DNA from: Erodium maritimum
Taxonomy: Eukaryota; Streptophyta; Magnoliopsida; Geraniales; Geraniaceae
Assembly (NCBI GenBank): GCA_963921825.1
Contig: OY997591.1
Coordinates: forward strand, 53,669,031 to 53,733,030
DNA length: 64,000 nt
Direction: 5' to 3'
The translations under genes were made by a program, and so were the position numbers. Position 1 is the stretch's first letter. Every line of letters begins with the position of its first letter. Below, in pieces: positions 45,604 to 56,729 of the stretch. The notes below the pieces were generated by a model. It ran no database searches. It had not been told where the DNA came from and worked only from the letters and a program-made list of their open reading frames with translations.

Positions 45604-46245
45604 TAGGTTGGTCAATCCCGACCATCTCCATGTCGCTCGTCGGGATGGACATCGGATCCTCCAACACCGGAGTGTCGCTGACCGTTCTTCAACCGCTACT
45701 GCTCCGGATCTGAAGCAACCCTCGCCAGTCACGGCTAGGCGCGGAAAGAAGGAGCAGCACAGAGTTGGTTCGGGGCGAACCACGGCGAGCTCGCTAGGGA
45801 CAAGGAAGAAATCCAGGATTCACAGACGGAGGCGATTCAGCCTCCTTCGGAAAAATGAGAAGACTCGGCGGGGGTGGGAGGGTCCGTCTACGGACTATAC
45901 CCACAGACCCGAGACTACCAGTGTTGGGAGGTCTCGGGAAAACCGCACTCAGAGCACTCTATTTCCGTTTGCTTTATGAATTAGGTCGTTTTTATTTGAG
46001 TTGTATTAGTTTGGATTGCATTTGGATTTTTCTTTTCCTGTTTTGTATCGTTGAAATGTCGGTAAGGAGACGTCGTGAGTTAGTGTCTACGATCAAAAGT
46101 AGACTATTTCTACGGGTACATGAGTGTTGAACTTGTTACGGTCGGCCGGAAAAAATATCTGAAATCCAAGAGTTTTACATCCTACCTTGTATGGTTTTTT
46201 GTCCACAGTAATGCATTTCTCCAGCTACTCGTTTAAAGAAAACAG
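45604..46245 (+). mobile_element. Poly(A) retroposon fragment, copy C
   Basis: The plus-strand sequence from about 45855 to 46190 matches copies A and B (ACAGACCCGAGACTACCAG, AAGTAGACTATTTCTACGGG, TACGGTCGGCCGG). It ends CTACTCGTTTAAAGAAAA near 46242, like the end of copy A. The left boundary is the abrupt end of copia sequence near 45604. No TSD was found, so it may be the older resident with the copia truncated against it. Confidence 0.6.
45855..46130 (+). CDS. Conserved ORF of the A/B/C retroposon family, copy C
   Basis: A 91-codon frame with PTDPRLPVLGGLGKTALRAL, a hydrophobic middle, and RLFLRVHEC followed by a TGA (46128-46130) where copies A and B continue (WTCYGR, MDYGR). Beyond the stop the same frame keeps matching (TCYGRPEKIS). 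It is the shortest and most damaged of the three. Confidence 0.35.
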   Translation: MRRLGGGGRVRLRTIPTDPRLPVLGGLGKTALRALYFRLLYELGRFYLSCISLDCIWIFLFLFCIVEMSVRRRRELVSTIKSRLFLRVHEC

Positions 46246-46249
46246 ATAT

Positions 46250-46866
46250 TTTGATACGTACATACCAATTTTCTGTTTTGCTTTTGTGATCGAGATTGCA
46301 CCAAAACTTAAAACATCACCATAAACACGCTACTAAAAACGTGTGGGGCACATAATAAGTGATCAGCAACACTCTAGTTATTAATCAGGAGCGGTGAAGA
46401 AAAAAAATGTATCAATAAATACAATACCCAACTTGGTTTTGTTTTAATTCTGCACATGGAGCCAACCTTCTCGGAACCTATATTTTGACTTTGACTTTTA
46501 AGGACCTTGATTATCGGTATGATCACTTCATGGAGTTCGGAGTATTTGGAAACAAGATTATGGTACGGAAGCTTTGACTTACAAAACATACATGCCACGA
46601 GTTGACCTACTTGGGACGAACTCCAAAGCTGAAATATATATATATAAGTTGTGGGTGTCTAGGAAGTTGCCTTGTAGTTCGTTTTTGGTATAAGCTGTAC
46701 CATTACTGACGAACGTCACCAGGGTGATTTAGGTAGGGGTTACGTTATCTTAGGTGTTGTCTATTGTCTAAACACTATAGCGACTCAGTCCGCATTATCA
46801 TAGTAATATTGTTCAAAATGTACCGTGTAAAATACTTCTTTTTTTATCAGCTACCGTGTAAAATAC
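46250..46866. other. AT-rich spacer, nothing recognised
   Basis: No ends or domains were recognised. It contains a short TA run near 46637. Confidence 0.35.
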
Positions 46867-46869
46867 TTA

Positions 46870-47180
46870 GAACCTCTCTAATGATGATAACTTGTGCAGT
46901 AGTTTAGAATAGTGGTATGAGCTCTAAATCACTCCCTTTCATCACCAACGCTCCCATATCAAACATCTGGTAGTTGTTTGGAGCCACATTTATAGTTGTT
47001 TTGGAACAAAATGACATTCTCTCTCCTCTAAAATGTATTGAGCCGACGACACGAGTCATGGTAGGATCCTACCACCACCAACACTCTCTCTTCTCAAATC
47101 TGATTATTTTATTATTCTCTTCTCAAAATTTCTCACAACTGCTCCTACCATGACTCCTACCACAACCATTGGAGGTGCTC
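46870..47180. mobile_element. Tourist/Harbinger-type MITE
   Basis: The TSD TTA is at 46867-46869 and 47181-47183. The left end is GAACCTCTCTAATGATG and the right end, read inward, GAGCACCTCCAATGGTTG. 311 bp, no coding capacity. The TIR start (GAxC.C) and TSD fit the Harbinger group, related to but different from E1-E3. Confidence 0.6.
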
Positions 47181-47320
47181 TTAGACGACCAAGCAAATAG
47201 TCCAATGTCCTCTAGGTATACTAAACGATGTAATGTAGATGTGTAGTGTCAAAATGTTATCTAAGTCGTTCGAGTGGAATCACTTAGGTGATGTACGATC
47301 TTGCATCATACAAACAGATC

Positions 47321-49026
47321 TTTTTTTTTTTGGATAAGCGCTAAAAGTTTTATTAAAGGTCGATCTCCAAGTAGGAGAAAGCCAAAATAAGCAACCACGA
47401 TTACAAGACTCCAAAGGAGAAACAAGGAAAAAATCCCTTAACAAAAAACTAGGCCAAAACAAGACCTATTCTTCCTCATACCACTTGCTTTCCGAGCTCA
47501 GATTACTGGGGTCCTTCCGGTTGGGAAATCGGTTCTTGGATCTGGTACGAGGTACCAAATTGGATCTAGGCTTTCCCTTACGAGCCTTAGTCGCGAGGGC
47601 TTCATCCAAGCTTCTATTAAAGGATTATAGATGGTCTATCACTTTTTGGGACACGTTCTGAATGGGTGGGAGCTTCACACCAAAAACCTTATCAGTAACG
47701 TAGTCCGAAAGATGAACAGGAGCCCGACTCAGACGTTTCGGAGGTTTGAGGAGAGCATCCTTCCATGGACCAGACTGATCCCCAGAAGAAATACCCTGCT
47801 CTAGAGCTCTTCCTACAATCACATCGTGCTCAATTTCCTTTTGATCTACCATCGCTACGGGATGGGGCGAAACCAACATCTGCAGCCCATCACTAACCCT
47901 GTTTTGGGCCTGCTCCACACAACCCAACCCAGATCCACCAACTGGATCGGATTGACTTGAGTCAGGCCCAAACAAAGGCCCATTTGATTACCCAACAGAC
48001 ACGACTTCCTCTTCCACACGCAGGTCCTCTTCCACACGCAATCCCTGCTCTGCGTCTTCAAACTCGCGTATATCGCGATTAACAGAAACTGCAACAGTCA
48101 CGCCGCAATCTTCGGTACTCAGATTCTGAGAAGAGATCTCGTGAATCACGGACACCTCGCGATCTCCGGTGCGAGCCGATGCTGGAGAAACAGCAAACTG
48201 AGACTCCGACAAACCGACCTGCTTCTCCTCCGGTCGACCATCCTCCATCCCAGCCATGCTCGAAGACTGACCTTTGTCAAACGTCGAAATAGAACGCAGG
48301 GCATTAATCGCCAAAGAGGGGGGAGTTCCTTCATTGGACACAACCATAGGTATGCTCTGTTTTCGTATATCGGAAATAGGGCATGGTAACTGGTTTCCCA
48401 AGTCAACTTCCGGCGACAATTCTAGTCGGCGACGAGCAAAGGCGACAAAAAGTACGTACCCATTAAGCTTAAACCCGTTTAGACCCTCGATCGTCTGCGC
48501 CGCAGCTCCTTTGGACTCGAATCGTATGAACCCGAAATAACGACCTTTAAGATTTGGGCGTTTTAGTACAGAACTAGCAACGATCTTACCGAACGGGCTG
48601 AACACGTTACGAGTCCACTCCTCCTATGAATTATACAGAAGGTTGCTCACAAAAACCTCATTCTCTTTCTCCACCTTCCCAGCAAGAGACCGACGCCTCG
48701 TTAACTTGGCTTTCTTTTCCGGTAAAGTACCAACATCCAGCTTTTGCTGGGTCTTCACACCATCACCAGCAACCAAAACAGGTGGTACATCAGGTGGAAC
48801 GCCCCCATTCAATGGAGCCTTCGATGTTGCCAAAACGGAGCCGATCTGCATCTCATCACCTTCCTTCGCAGTCTTGTTCGAAGATTAGCGAACCCTACGA
48901 ACCTTAGCATGGACCTTCTTCTTCCGCGTAGTATGAACATTGATCCTTGCCAAGGACTGGCAGTAAACATCAAAACTTGATGTTAATACCGAACAGAATT
49001 TGGAGAAGGAGAAAGGCTTGAGAGAA
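47321..49026 (-). mobile_element. ORF1-only LINE retroposon, copy III (RRM type)
   Basis: A T-run at 47321-47331 is the minus-strand poly(A) tail. ORF1 ends only about 135 bp before it and no ORF2 is present. The right (5') end is placed near 49026 from an imperfect duplication (AACAGATCTTTT near the tail, AACATCTTTT near 49027). Length is about 1.7 kb, the same as copy I. Confidence 0.68.
47466..48950 (-). pseudogene. LINE ORF1-like RNA-binding protein (RRM), one frame with stops
   Basis: A single minus-strand frame of about 490 codons, interrupted only by stops near 48877, 48625, 47985 and 47624, with no frameshift seen. The order is a basic N-terminus (TTRKKKVHAKVRRVR), an RRM with EVFVSNLLYN and GRYFGFIRF separated by NVFSPFGKIV, then ARRRLELSPEVD as in copy I. 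An acidic/Ser-rich middle follows, then a basic tail (KARKGKPRSNLVPRTRSKNR) ending SSESKWYEEE. The near-complete frame suggests a fairly young copy. Role by family: binding the element RNA. Confidence 0.75.
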
Positions 49027-49199
49027 AACATCTTTTCAAATAGGTCTTCTTAAACGACATAAATATGAGAATGTAAAATTATAATTGAACCTTCAACCAG
49101 TTTAAACTTTTAATTTAGTTAATCTTTTAATATAATATTGGAGTCTGGTATCTCATTGGAAAATAGTATATAGTTATACGTGATCACTAGAATCTAATA

Positions 49200-51190
49200 T
49201 GTCTCTCTCGCTCCGTTCGAGTGCTTGTCCAGAGGAAATCCTGGCCCAAGAGACCCTATGGAGCTCTTTGTCATCGTCGTCGACAAGTTTGCATGTCATG
49301 CATGTCTTGTCCCATCGCCGCCTACAATACAGTTCTCGATACTTGTTCTGCCCCCTCGCCCATCCTCAAACGTTGTGCCTCCCTTAAAACCTCGACGTCG
49401 AAGGAGATCGATGCAAACCATATTCGGGCAAGCTTATTCGATTCTTCTTCCCCCACCGTTCGTTGTTGTATATCCACCACCATCCACAGCTATCATGGCT
49501 TTTTCTCCGGGGTTCTCTGCTCATTAGCAAGGCCGTGAAGAGGTTGTCCGGTCAAAACCACATTTGTTGCTTCCTCTACAAGCAACCTTCAGGCCAAGGC
49601 TCCTTGTGTTGTTCCACCTCCATCAGTTACCCTCAAAGACGTCCCGACGATCGTGGCTCTCAGTGTCCCTACACCGCCCACGGTTGTTCCCAGCATCACT
49701 CCACCGCCACCAATTGCTCTTAGCGATATCCCGCCGCCTCCACTGTGTCGGGACCCTTTTTGTCGGAAGGCGCCCATGGTCGAGCCCAGGAAGCAGTAAT
49801 TAGAGGCGCTCTATGATGGGGTTGCGATCTCTAATGTAGCGCGGGTTCTTGTGATCCCATCCTTCTTACTACACCTCCGGGCATGGTTCACCATCGTTGG
49901 GGGATCAAGCCACGGGAAGTCGGTTCTTCTTCAGGGACAACGGACTCGCCGGACTCTCTTGAGTCTAACATGGCCATCTCCAAGACGGCTTCTATTCGTG
50001 TTTTCTGGAAGAGGATGAGGAGTTGGAGGTCCTGGTCTCGTGCTCTTCGGTGAGCCCTTCGGTTATGGCCCGCCAACAATTTGCCATGATGGGAAAGCTT
50101 TGGGCTTCGAAGCCTCCCCGGAAGGAGGTTCTACTCTAAATCATCACCAAACCATGGGATAGATCTGTGGAGGGCTTAGTGATCAAGGACATAGACCCTA
50201 GAGTTTTTGTTTCTATTTCGAGTCGGAGGAGGCTCGTGCTTGGGTCCGGGAAACGATCTCTAGTGCTTCGATGGGCGGCCGCTCCTACTAGGAGACTTGG
50301 ACCGATGGCTAGGGAGCCTCCTACCCTAGATCAGCTACAGCTATGGTTCCACACCCAAGGGCTCCCTCCATTGGTACGGACCTGAGCGACTAGAGAAACG
50401 ATTAGCTCAGCTCTTAGGTTATGTGTCGCTGTCATAAGTGACCAATGGGGTCTTTGCTGGGGAGGAGCGGTGAAAGTGAGAAACTGGAACCTCGTGGAGT
50501 GTCCCCTGCATGGTCACCTTCTACTATGTTTTAGGGAATTTCTGGATCTGGTAAGGGTCTCGCTCACCTACACAAAGGGGCCTTCCTTTTGTTTTAATTG
50601 TGGGCTGATCGGACATGTAGACCAAGAGTGCGACAGAGAGATGGTGGGTACCCCACGGTTCGATTCGTCTATGTTAGAGTTCTAGAAGGATCAGTGTGTC
50701 AAGTCGTATGAGACTGATTGGGGGGCTCAGGGGTCTAGGAGCCTGCCATCCAGGGTCGGACCCGTATCCCTGAGTATTGTACCTACGGGCATTTTACCTC
50801 GAGGAAGGGGTCCAATTGTATCCTTGAGTATTGTACCTAACAGTACAAGTCCTCGGGGAGACATCTAGGTTGGGAAAGTCGACCCCGGTTGGAAAAACTT
50901 GGTGGTCGGCCATCTCTCTAATAGCCAGAAAACCGAAGTTTCGGATCCACCTAGGCACAAAGATAGAGCAAGAGCTAGAACTGGAGCTGGGGCTGGAACT
51001 AGTGTCGGGATAGTGAAGAGTGAGTCTGCTGTTGAACCCCAAAATGATCAAGCGATGGCTAGTAAGAATCCCCGCCAAGAGGAATGTTAAGAACCTCTAA
51101 CTTCGGGAGTGGCTTCGGGAGGGTTCCCTAGTGAAAGTCATACCTCCTACAACTGATGCAGTTCAAACACGGTCGCTTTTCCCCTAGATG
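49200..51190 (+). mobile_element. LINE ORF1 region, zinc-knuckle type, decayed
   Basis: A GC-rich 5' part (49200-49850) precedes coding sequence of the second kind of plant L1 ORF1, the DUF4283 plus CCHC type. Boundaries are approximate; no TSD or tail was found and no ORF2 follows. Confidence 0.55.
49888..50685 (+). pseudogene. LINE ORF1 with CCHC zinc knuckle, broken
   Basis: Readable pieces in order: a DUF4283-like segment (LVIKDIDPRVFV near 50175), QLQLWFHTQGLPPLVRT near 50330 (the family pattern of W.Q..GLP), then LVRVSLTYTKGPSFCFNC and GLIGHVDQEC, a CX2CX4HX4C knuckle at about 50600-50632. Frameshifts and stops separate the pieces. The family binds nucleic acid in plant L1 elements and also occurs as free-standing genes, so this copy could derive from either, but the surroundings favour a LINE. 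Confidence 0.65.
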
Positions 51191-52040
51191 CAACGTTTAG
51201 GAACTACCTTGAGTAGGACTTCCAGTTTCTTTATCCAACCTCCACCATCCTTCATGCCTATGTGGCGTCTCAATACCATTGTTAACGGATATATTGTTAA
51301 AATAACTGCGAACAACTATGTTCTATGTCTGCTCTTCTTTAGTGGCCAAGAATATTATTCCTTACGCACTCATTTGTACTTGATTTCGAAGTTTGATAAA
51401 ATTGCACCTTTTAGTCAAAAAGTGTCTGGTATCTCACAGACATGGGTTCAAACACCACTATCTCTAAAATATATTTTCTTATTGATATAATTTGTCTCAA
51501 ACGAGTCTTTTTATTTTCAATGAGCGATCTCCCTCCTTCTAAATAATTCACATCCAAACTCGTAAACGGATTTTTTCGTGAAGACACGTGTTAGAATATA
51601 ACTATTATTTGAGCTTTCAACTATCAATTTGAGTTTTTAGTTGAGTTGGTCCTCTAATTTTATATACTGCATCTCCATATTGATATACTTAGGCAATACA
51701 CCACTGTGTTGCCCAAGCTATTTATATTGCGCCTCCTTAGAGGAGAACATAAAAAATAGGGCAATCATCTCGTTTCCGTTCTATTAAAAACCTTTTCATG
51801 TAAGTAAACATTTTTCCTCAACACTACAACTCATAATTCCAAACAGTTCATTCAAAAGGTATATTGTGCAAGCTACAAACTCAATGTTACTGTTGGAACC
51901 TATAATGCATTGTGCTGAAACATGTAGCAGATTGTCGTTGCGACTTATAATCCATTGTATTGGAACCTATAATATGTTATCATTGGAATTATTGTGTGCT
52001 ACATTCAGGTTTCTACACTTTGTTACATAATTCCAACTAA
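51191..52040. other. Spacer, nothing recognised
   Basis: AT-rich, no domains. It contains repeated phrases such as AACCTATAATNCATTGT near 51896-51975 that look like local degenerate repeats. Confidence 0.35.
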
Positions 52041-52984
52041 TTTTTATCAGCAAAGCATAATTTTCAAAATCAATTATTGCGAAAGTAGAAAGAGAAGACA
52101 AGGGCAACACCCTCAGTGAACAAGTTAAAAACCAGACCACTGAGCGAGTTCTTAGCCTCAAACCAAAAACAAAAACAACCAATACAATGGGTCAAATAGA
52201 AACCAAACACAATATGAATCCCAAAACAAGACCACTAACTTAAGGCCCAAAACTCAAACATGCAGCCAATGGGCCTAGCCCAAACCAAAACAACAACCAA
52301 CAAAAATCAAAAGACAAAACTAAAAGTAAAAGGAAACCTCGGGCCCATGTGCCTCTGAGCAAGAACTCGGAATGCCGGGTCGCGCCGCCTCGGAACTCCA
52401 CCCATTGAGAAACGAAGACAAAGCACGTTGGACGGAATTACCGGAACACCCGGGGCGACCATTAGGGACCAACACAAACCACTTCGCATCTAGGGCACAC
52501 ACCACCACCACCACAATTCAGCACCACCAACGAACAATCATTAAACCAAATCCACGAACTTGATTCCATATACCTCATATAGGCATTAAACAACGGATGT
52601 GATGGTCAAAAAAACAAACATCACCAAACAATGCATACAGATCGAGTCGTAAGCCAACCAAACGGGGATATAAAGATGAAGGGACCATTCACCGAAGGCT
52701 AGGAACAACACGCCTCACTCAACCCTGGGTTACCATAATGAATAACCTGATGTCGACCACCCCCGAGCGATGACCCAAATGGGGAATAAAAATACGGAAA
52801 ATCTCCCCCAAGGCGAGATTAAGCTAGGAGCATCGAATCTGGACCGTCGACGAGAATAAAAATACGAGAAAAAAGACCAGAGCACAAACATCGGAGGAGA
52901 TAGGCTCGTTTCTTGCCCAGGAACTAAATCTCCACCATTGAATTATTGGATCCAAAGACCCGTGATTTTTAGGGGGGTTGATTA
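52041..52984 (-). mobile_element. Possible LINE-derived 3' segment, minus strand
   Basis: TTTTTATCAGCAAAGC at 52041, read on the minus strand, ends like plant LINE 3' UTRs (TTTGCTGATAAAAA). The body is an A/C-rich, non-coding-looking sequence on the plus strand. No TSD or domain was found; the call rests on the end only. Confidence 0.3.
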
Positions 52985-52993
52985 TAAAATTTA

Positions 52994-53298
52994 GGGTTAA
53001 TTACCTTTTGTACCAGTTTCTATTGGTAACATACTTTTTGTACCCTTACGTTTTATAGCGTTCGATAACAGTCCCTCCGTTTTGCTAACTGTTATTTAGT
53101 GCCCTTTATGAATTGGTCACAAATAATTAATAACCTTTTTGTATTGATAACTGAACATATAATACCCCTTATGCATTGGCCAGAATTCATCAAAATGGCG
53201 TAAACTTAAACAAACAAAAAATTTCAAAGCGCTACCAATATATCAGGATACTAAAGGAGTGTTACCAATACATAAGGGCTACTAAAGGTAATTAACCC
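52994..53298. mobile_element. Mutator-type MITE
   Basis: TAAAATTTA at 52985-52993 and TAAAATCTA at 53299-53307 form a 9-bp TSD with one change. The ends are GGGTTAATTACCTTT and the complement of AAAGGTAATTAACCC. 305 bp. The ends resemble those of the MITE at 3168-3551 (GGGTAAATTACC), so both may belong to one superfamily. Confidence 0.75.
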
Positions 53299-53308
53299 TA
53301 AAATCTAT

Positions 53309-54847
53309 GGTTAAATACCTTTTGGTAACCTTTTGTTTTGGTCATGTACCTTAAAGTTTCATATGTTTCAAAATATCCAATAAGGTACTCTATCTTTTGG
53401 TCACGAATCTTTTTTAACATTTCTATTATTTTTTTTAACAAAATGGCGTAAAATGATTTTTTTACACTTTGCACTTTCAAATTAAATATCTTTATGAGTT
53501 GAAAGATTATTCTTGCCCCTCTTCATCAATAATTCCTTAATAATTCACTAATTTCTTAAATAATTCATAGTTTATTATTGTTATAATTCTTTTTTTATAA
53601 TTATCCTGAGTTCAACATGCTGGAAAAATGTGGTTAAAATGTGATTTTGTTTTTTAAATGTGATTTATGGTATTAAATATATTTTATGGTTTTAAATGAG
53701 ATTTGTGTCGTTGGTTGGCCATGACCTCTTAATGAGAGGTTTTTATGGGATTAGCTACCCCATAAAATCACCTTCTTATCCCTATTAGAGAGCCTATGTA
53801 TACCAACCTATTAAGTTATCTTCTAAACACTTCACATATCAAAAACCATATATCGAAAACCACCTCTTTCTCTCTCAATTACGTTTTTCATTCTTCCTTA
53901 GTCCGGGTGATTTCTCTACACGGAGTTGAGTTCGCTGACGCTAGTCGTTGTATCCTGGGACACCGCTGCCCATACGGGACAGTCAAGTGTCTTAATGAGA
54001 CAGGAGTACATAGACTCGACTAAACCCGAATTTCTTAATCCGTAATCAGTAAGCTAGCTGATTCGGTGAAGATTATTTCTTATTTCTTATTTTTGTTTCG
54101 TAATTATTTTGTTTACTTGAATTTGTTTATCGTCAATATACTAACCTTATATTCCTTACACAACCAACTTAAAATTCTTCATATTTGCTTCGAATAGAAT
54201 AAAATCGTCAGATCTAGAACATAACTGGACGCGGAGAGCTGAAGCGCTCACTTTTGATCCCAGTTCTTCCTCGTTCTGTAGATTTTAGATCTACGACGGT
54301 CTCGTACAAATACCTAGCCGATAGTTATTTCGCCACCACGTAGAGATAGAGAGATAGAGTAGGAGCACGAAGAATCGCTCGCCATCGCATTTCTCCCGCC
54401 CTACCTTGCCTACTAGATCTGCTCGTCAGAGAAGCCTAGCTCATTAGAGATGAAGAGAAGACAAAACTCGAGCTTATCGCCATGGTCTCCTCGCCGTTTC
54501 CCCATACTCACGACCAAAGATGTATATTATAATTAGATTAGGGTTTGTTTTTGGCATGAATTGGTTAGGTTAGGAAAAAAATTAGTTCTTTCCTTAATTT
54601 TAAATTTATTATATTTTTTAATGAGTTTATAAAACTCATAAGGTTTAAATGAGTAAGGGAAAAATTATCATTTTACTCTCCATTAACTAGCTCATGGTGT
54701 GACATGACTAACAAAATAAAATATTCCGTTAGATTTTGAACAAATATTCAAAAAAAAGTGTGTGACCAAAAGATATGGTACCTTATTGGACATTTTGAAA
54801 TATATGGGACCTTAAGGTACGTGACAAAAAAGGTACCAAACAGTATG
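53309..54847. mobile_element. Larger Mutator-like TIR element with a non-repetitive interior
   Basis: Inverted arms of about 110 bp at about 53317-53430 and 54740-54840 share TTTCAAAAT(A/G)TCCAATAAGG and TCTTTTGGTCAC. The interior of about 1.3 kb has GC-richer, gene-like stretches (53890-54060 and 54180-54500) flanked by AT-rich DNA, and no transposase. It could be a Pack-MULE that has captured host sequence. The TSD was not resolved. Confidence 0.55.
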
Positions 54848-55632
54848 TATTCTTCCTTATTTGGTGGTTCATCTACAGCTCACTACGTTTTACTACAACC
54901 ATATTCTCGTTTTATAAGTATAAGACTGTCATTAATTTGTGTCTAATATTTGGAACACTAGAAAATTGAAATAATTTTATTAATAAGTTAGAGTTATATA
55001 CCTTAAATAATTCTTCGTCGAAGTGTTGGAGTAGTCACTCCCACTTTTCACGGAGATGGTGAAATTCTATAAGAGAGGATAGGGCCATCGGGATCGAGGC
55101 TATCAATCTTCGACTTTTTTATCCACACGTAGTGGGCTGCTTCCAATTATAGTAACATTTAGTGGCCTTGTGAACGAGCCAATTAAATAGTGGATGTGAA
55201 TCAAAATTGATGTCATAGGCCATCTACATTCACAATTATAACAAAATATCTTAAGTATGTAAGTATTCCGATATAAAAAGTGTAAATGAAACGAGATCAT
55301 TTACATAAAGCGGGCCGAATAAATTCTCCCGCTCAACTTCAATGAGAGAAAAATATTATCTCTTTTCATCAAAACATTTGCATGAACCGGTCGTCCATAG
55401 TATGCTAGAATTTGACATTCATGTAGACAGGGCAACCCTTGGCATAGTCTCTTGTGAATGGTGTATGCCTTTCGTCGGCCTTGTTGATTGCGGAAGGCCG
55501 TCAAAATTCAATGAAGTAGTAAAAAACAGAATCAGACTAAAATCATTATCCATTTTTACATTAGGAAGGAGTGGAGAGAGTTGGAGTTTTTGAGAGGTAG
55601 AATGGATGAAATGTTTATTGAGCTGAGTTGTT
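54848..55632. other. Spacer, nothing recognised
   Basis: AT-rich with short frames on both strands and no domain recognised. Confidence 0.35.
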
Positions 55633-56526
55633 TGTATTAGGGGTGTTCAAAAACATTCGTTAATCCATTCCGCTCGCTTATCCGCCCGGTCTGTTGACCA
55701 TCTGTTCTTCATCCATATATGAGTGAGTGGATAGTGGATCAAATTTAATGATTCGTAATAATATGGGTGGTTTCGGATCAGGGTAGATAGATCAATGGAT
55801 GATTCACCCGCCCACATATGGTATTAAGAGCATCCACAATGCATGGGCTGGGAGCTGGCTATAAGCACAAAAATAGGAGAGAGAAATTATTTAAATATTG
55901 CTGGTGGTAAGAGGAGGTGGTAAGCTCATAGCGGCGCTAACCGCTGGGGGGGAGAATTTTTTGAATAAAAATACCACGAACAGGCTAGCATTGCAGGGGT
56001 GCTGATTGTAAGACTGGCTGTAAGGCTGAAAATATTAATTTAATATTTTAACAGTCAGTCTTACCACAATTTGTTGACTGTTAGCATTGTGGATTCTCTA
56101 AGGTCAATGTAATATATAGAGTTCAACCAATCATACCACTATAAAGGTGATCACCAGTCGACCCAACTACATGTGTGAAATCAATATTTTTGTAATAAAA
56201 TCATGTGTAGTATTTTTGTAATATAACTTGGTGTCTGAAAATTGTTTGAATAAAAAAATGGTATTAATTAATTCCAAAAATAATTTTCATCTTAAATTTT
56301 GATTAACGTTTATGGGTGATGAAGATTGTATCAAATCCACCCACATATTTTGCGGATGAAATCCGCCAAACGTGCATTTATTATGGGTGGGTCGTGGATC
56401 ATAAAAATCCAAATCTGCATCCGCATGGGCAGATGAAAACCCCCTCCCGCGGGCGGATATCCGTCCATGGAAAAATTCTACATGTTGGAATTGCACGTTT
56501 GAGATTTTTTTATTTTTAATTTTAGG
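55633..56526. mobile_element. Possible hAT-like MITE carrying a Harbinger MITE
   Basis: The left end AGGGGTGTTCAAAAA is of the kind seen in plant hAT MITEs, and the sequence is rich in CCGCCC/GGATAGTGGAT-type words repeated near 56340-56465. The matching right end is unclear. Low confidence for boundaries and class. Confidence 0.3.
55828..56098. mobile_element. Tourist/Harbinger-type MITE
   Basis: The TSD TAA is at 55825-55827 and 56099-56101. The ends are GAGCATCCACAATGC and, inward from the right, GAGAATCCACAATGC. 271 bp, no coding capacity. Confidence 0.8.
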
Positions 56527-56729
56527 GATGTATTTGTTTTTTCAGTTATAACCTAAAAATGAATAACCAATTGGCCTTGCTCCACTATCAATAAGAAGAG
56601 GCGGGGAAAAATAGTCGAAAGAGGAACATCTGTGACCCAGGCATACTCTCAGAACCGTATGAAACAACCAAGCCCTAGCATCCATCGAACCTTAGCTAGG
56701 GAAAAAATCTCATGAAACGAGGATCTTGA

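Noticed and set aside
51896-51975. Repeated AACCTATAATNCATTGT phrases as a possible element end
   Set aside because: Only a few loose copies, no inverted partner and no target duplication.
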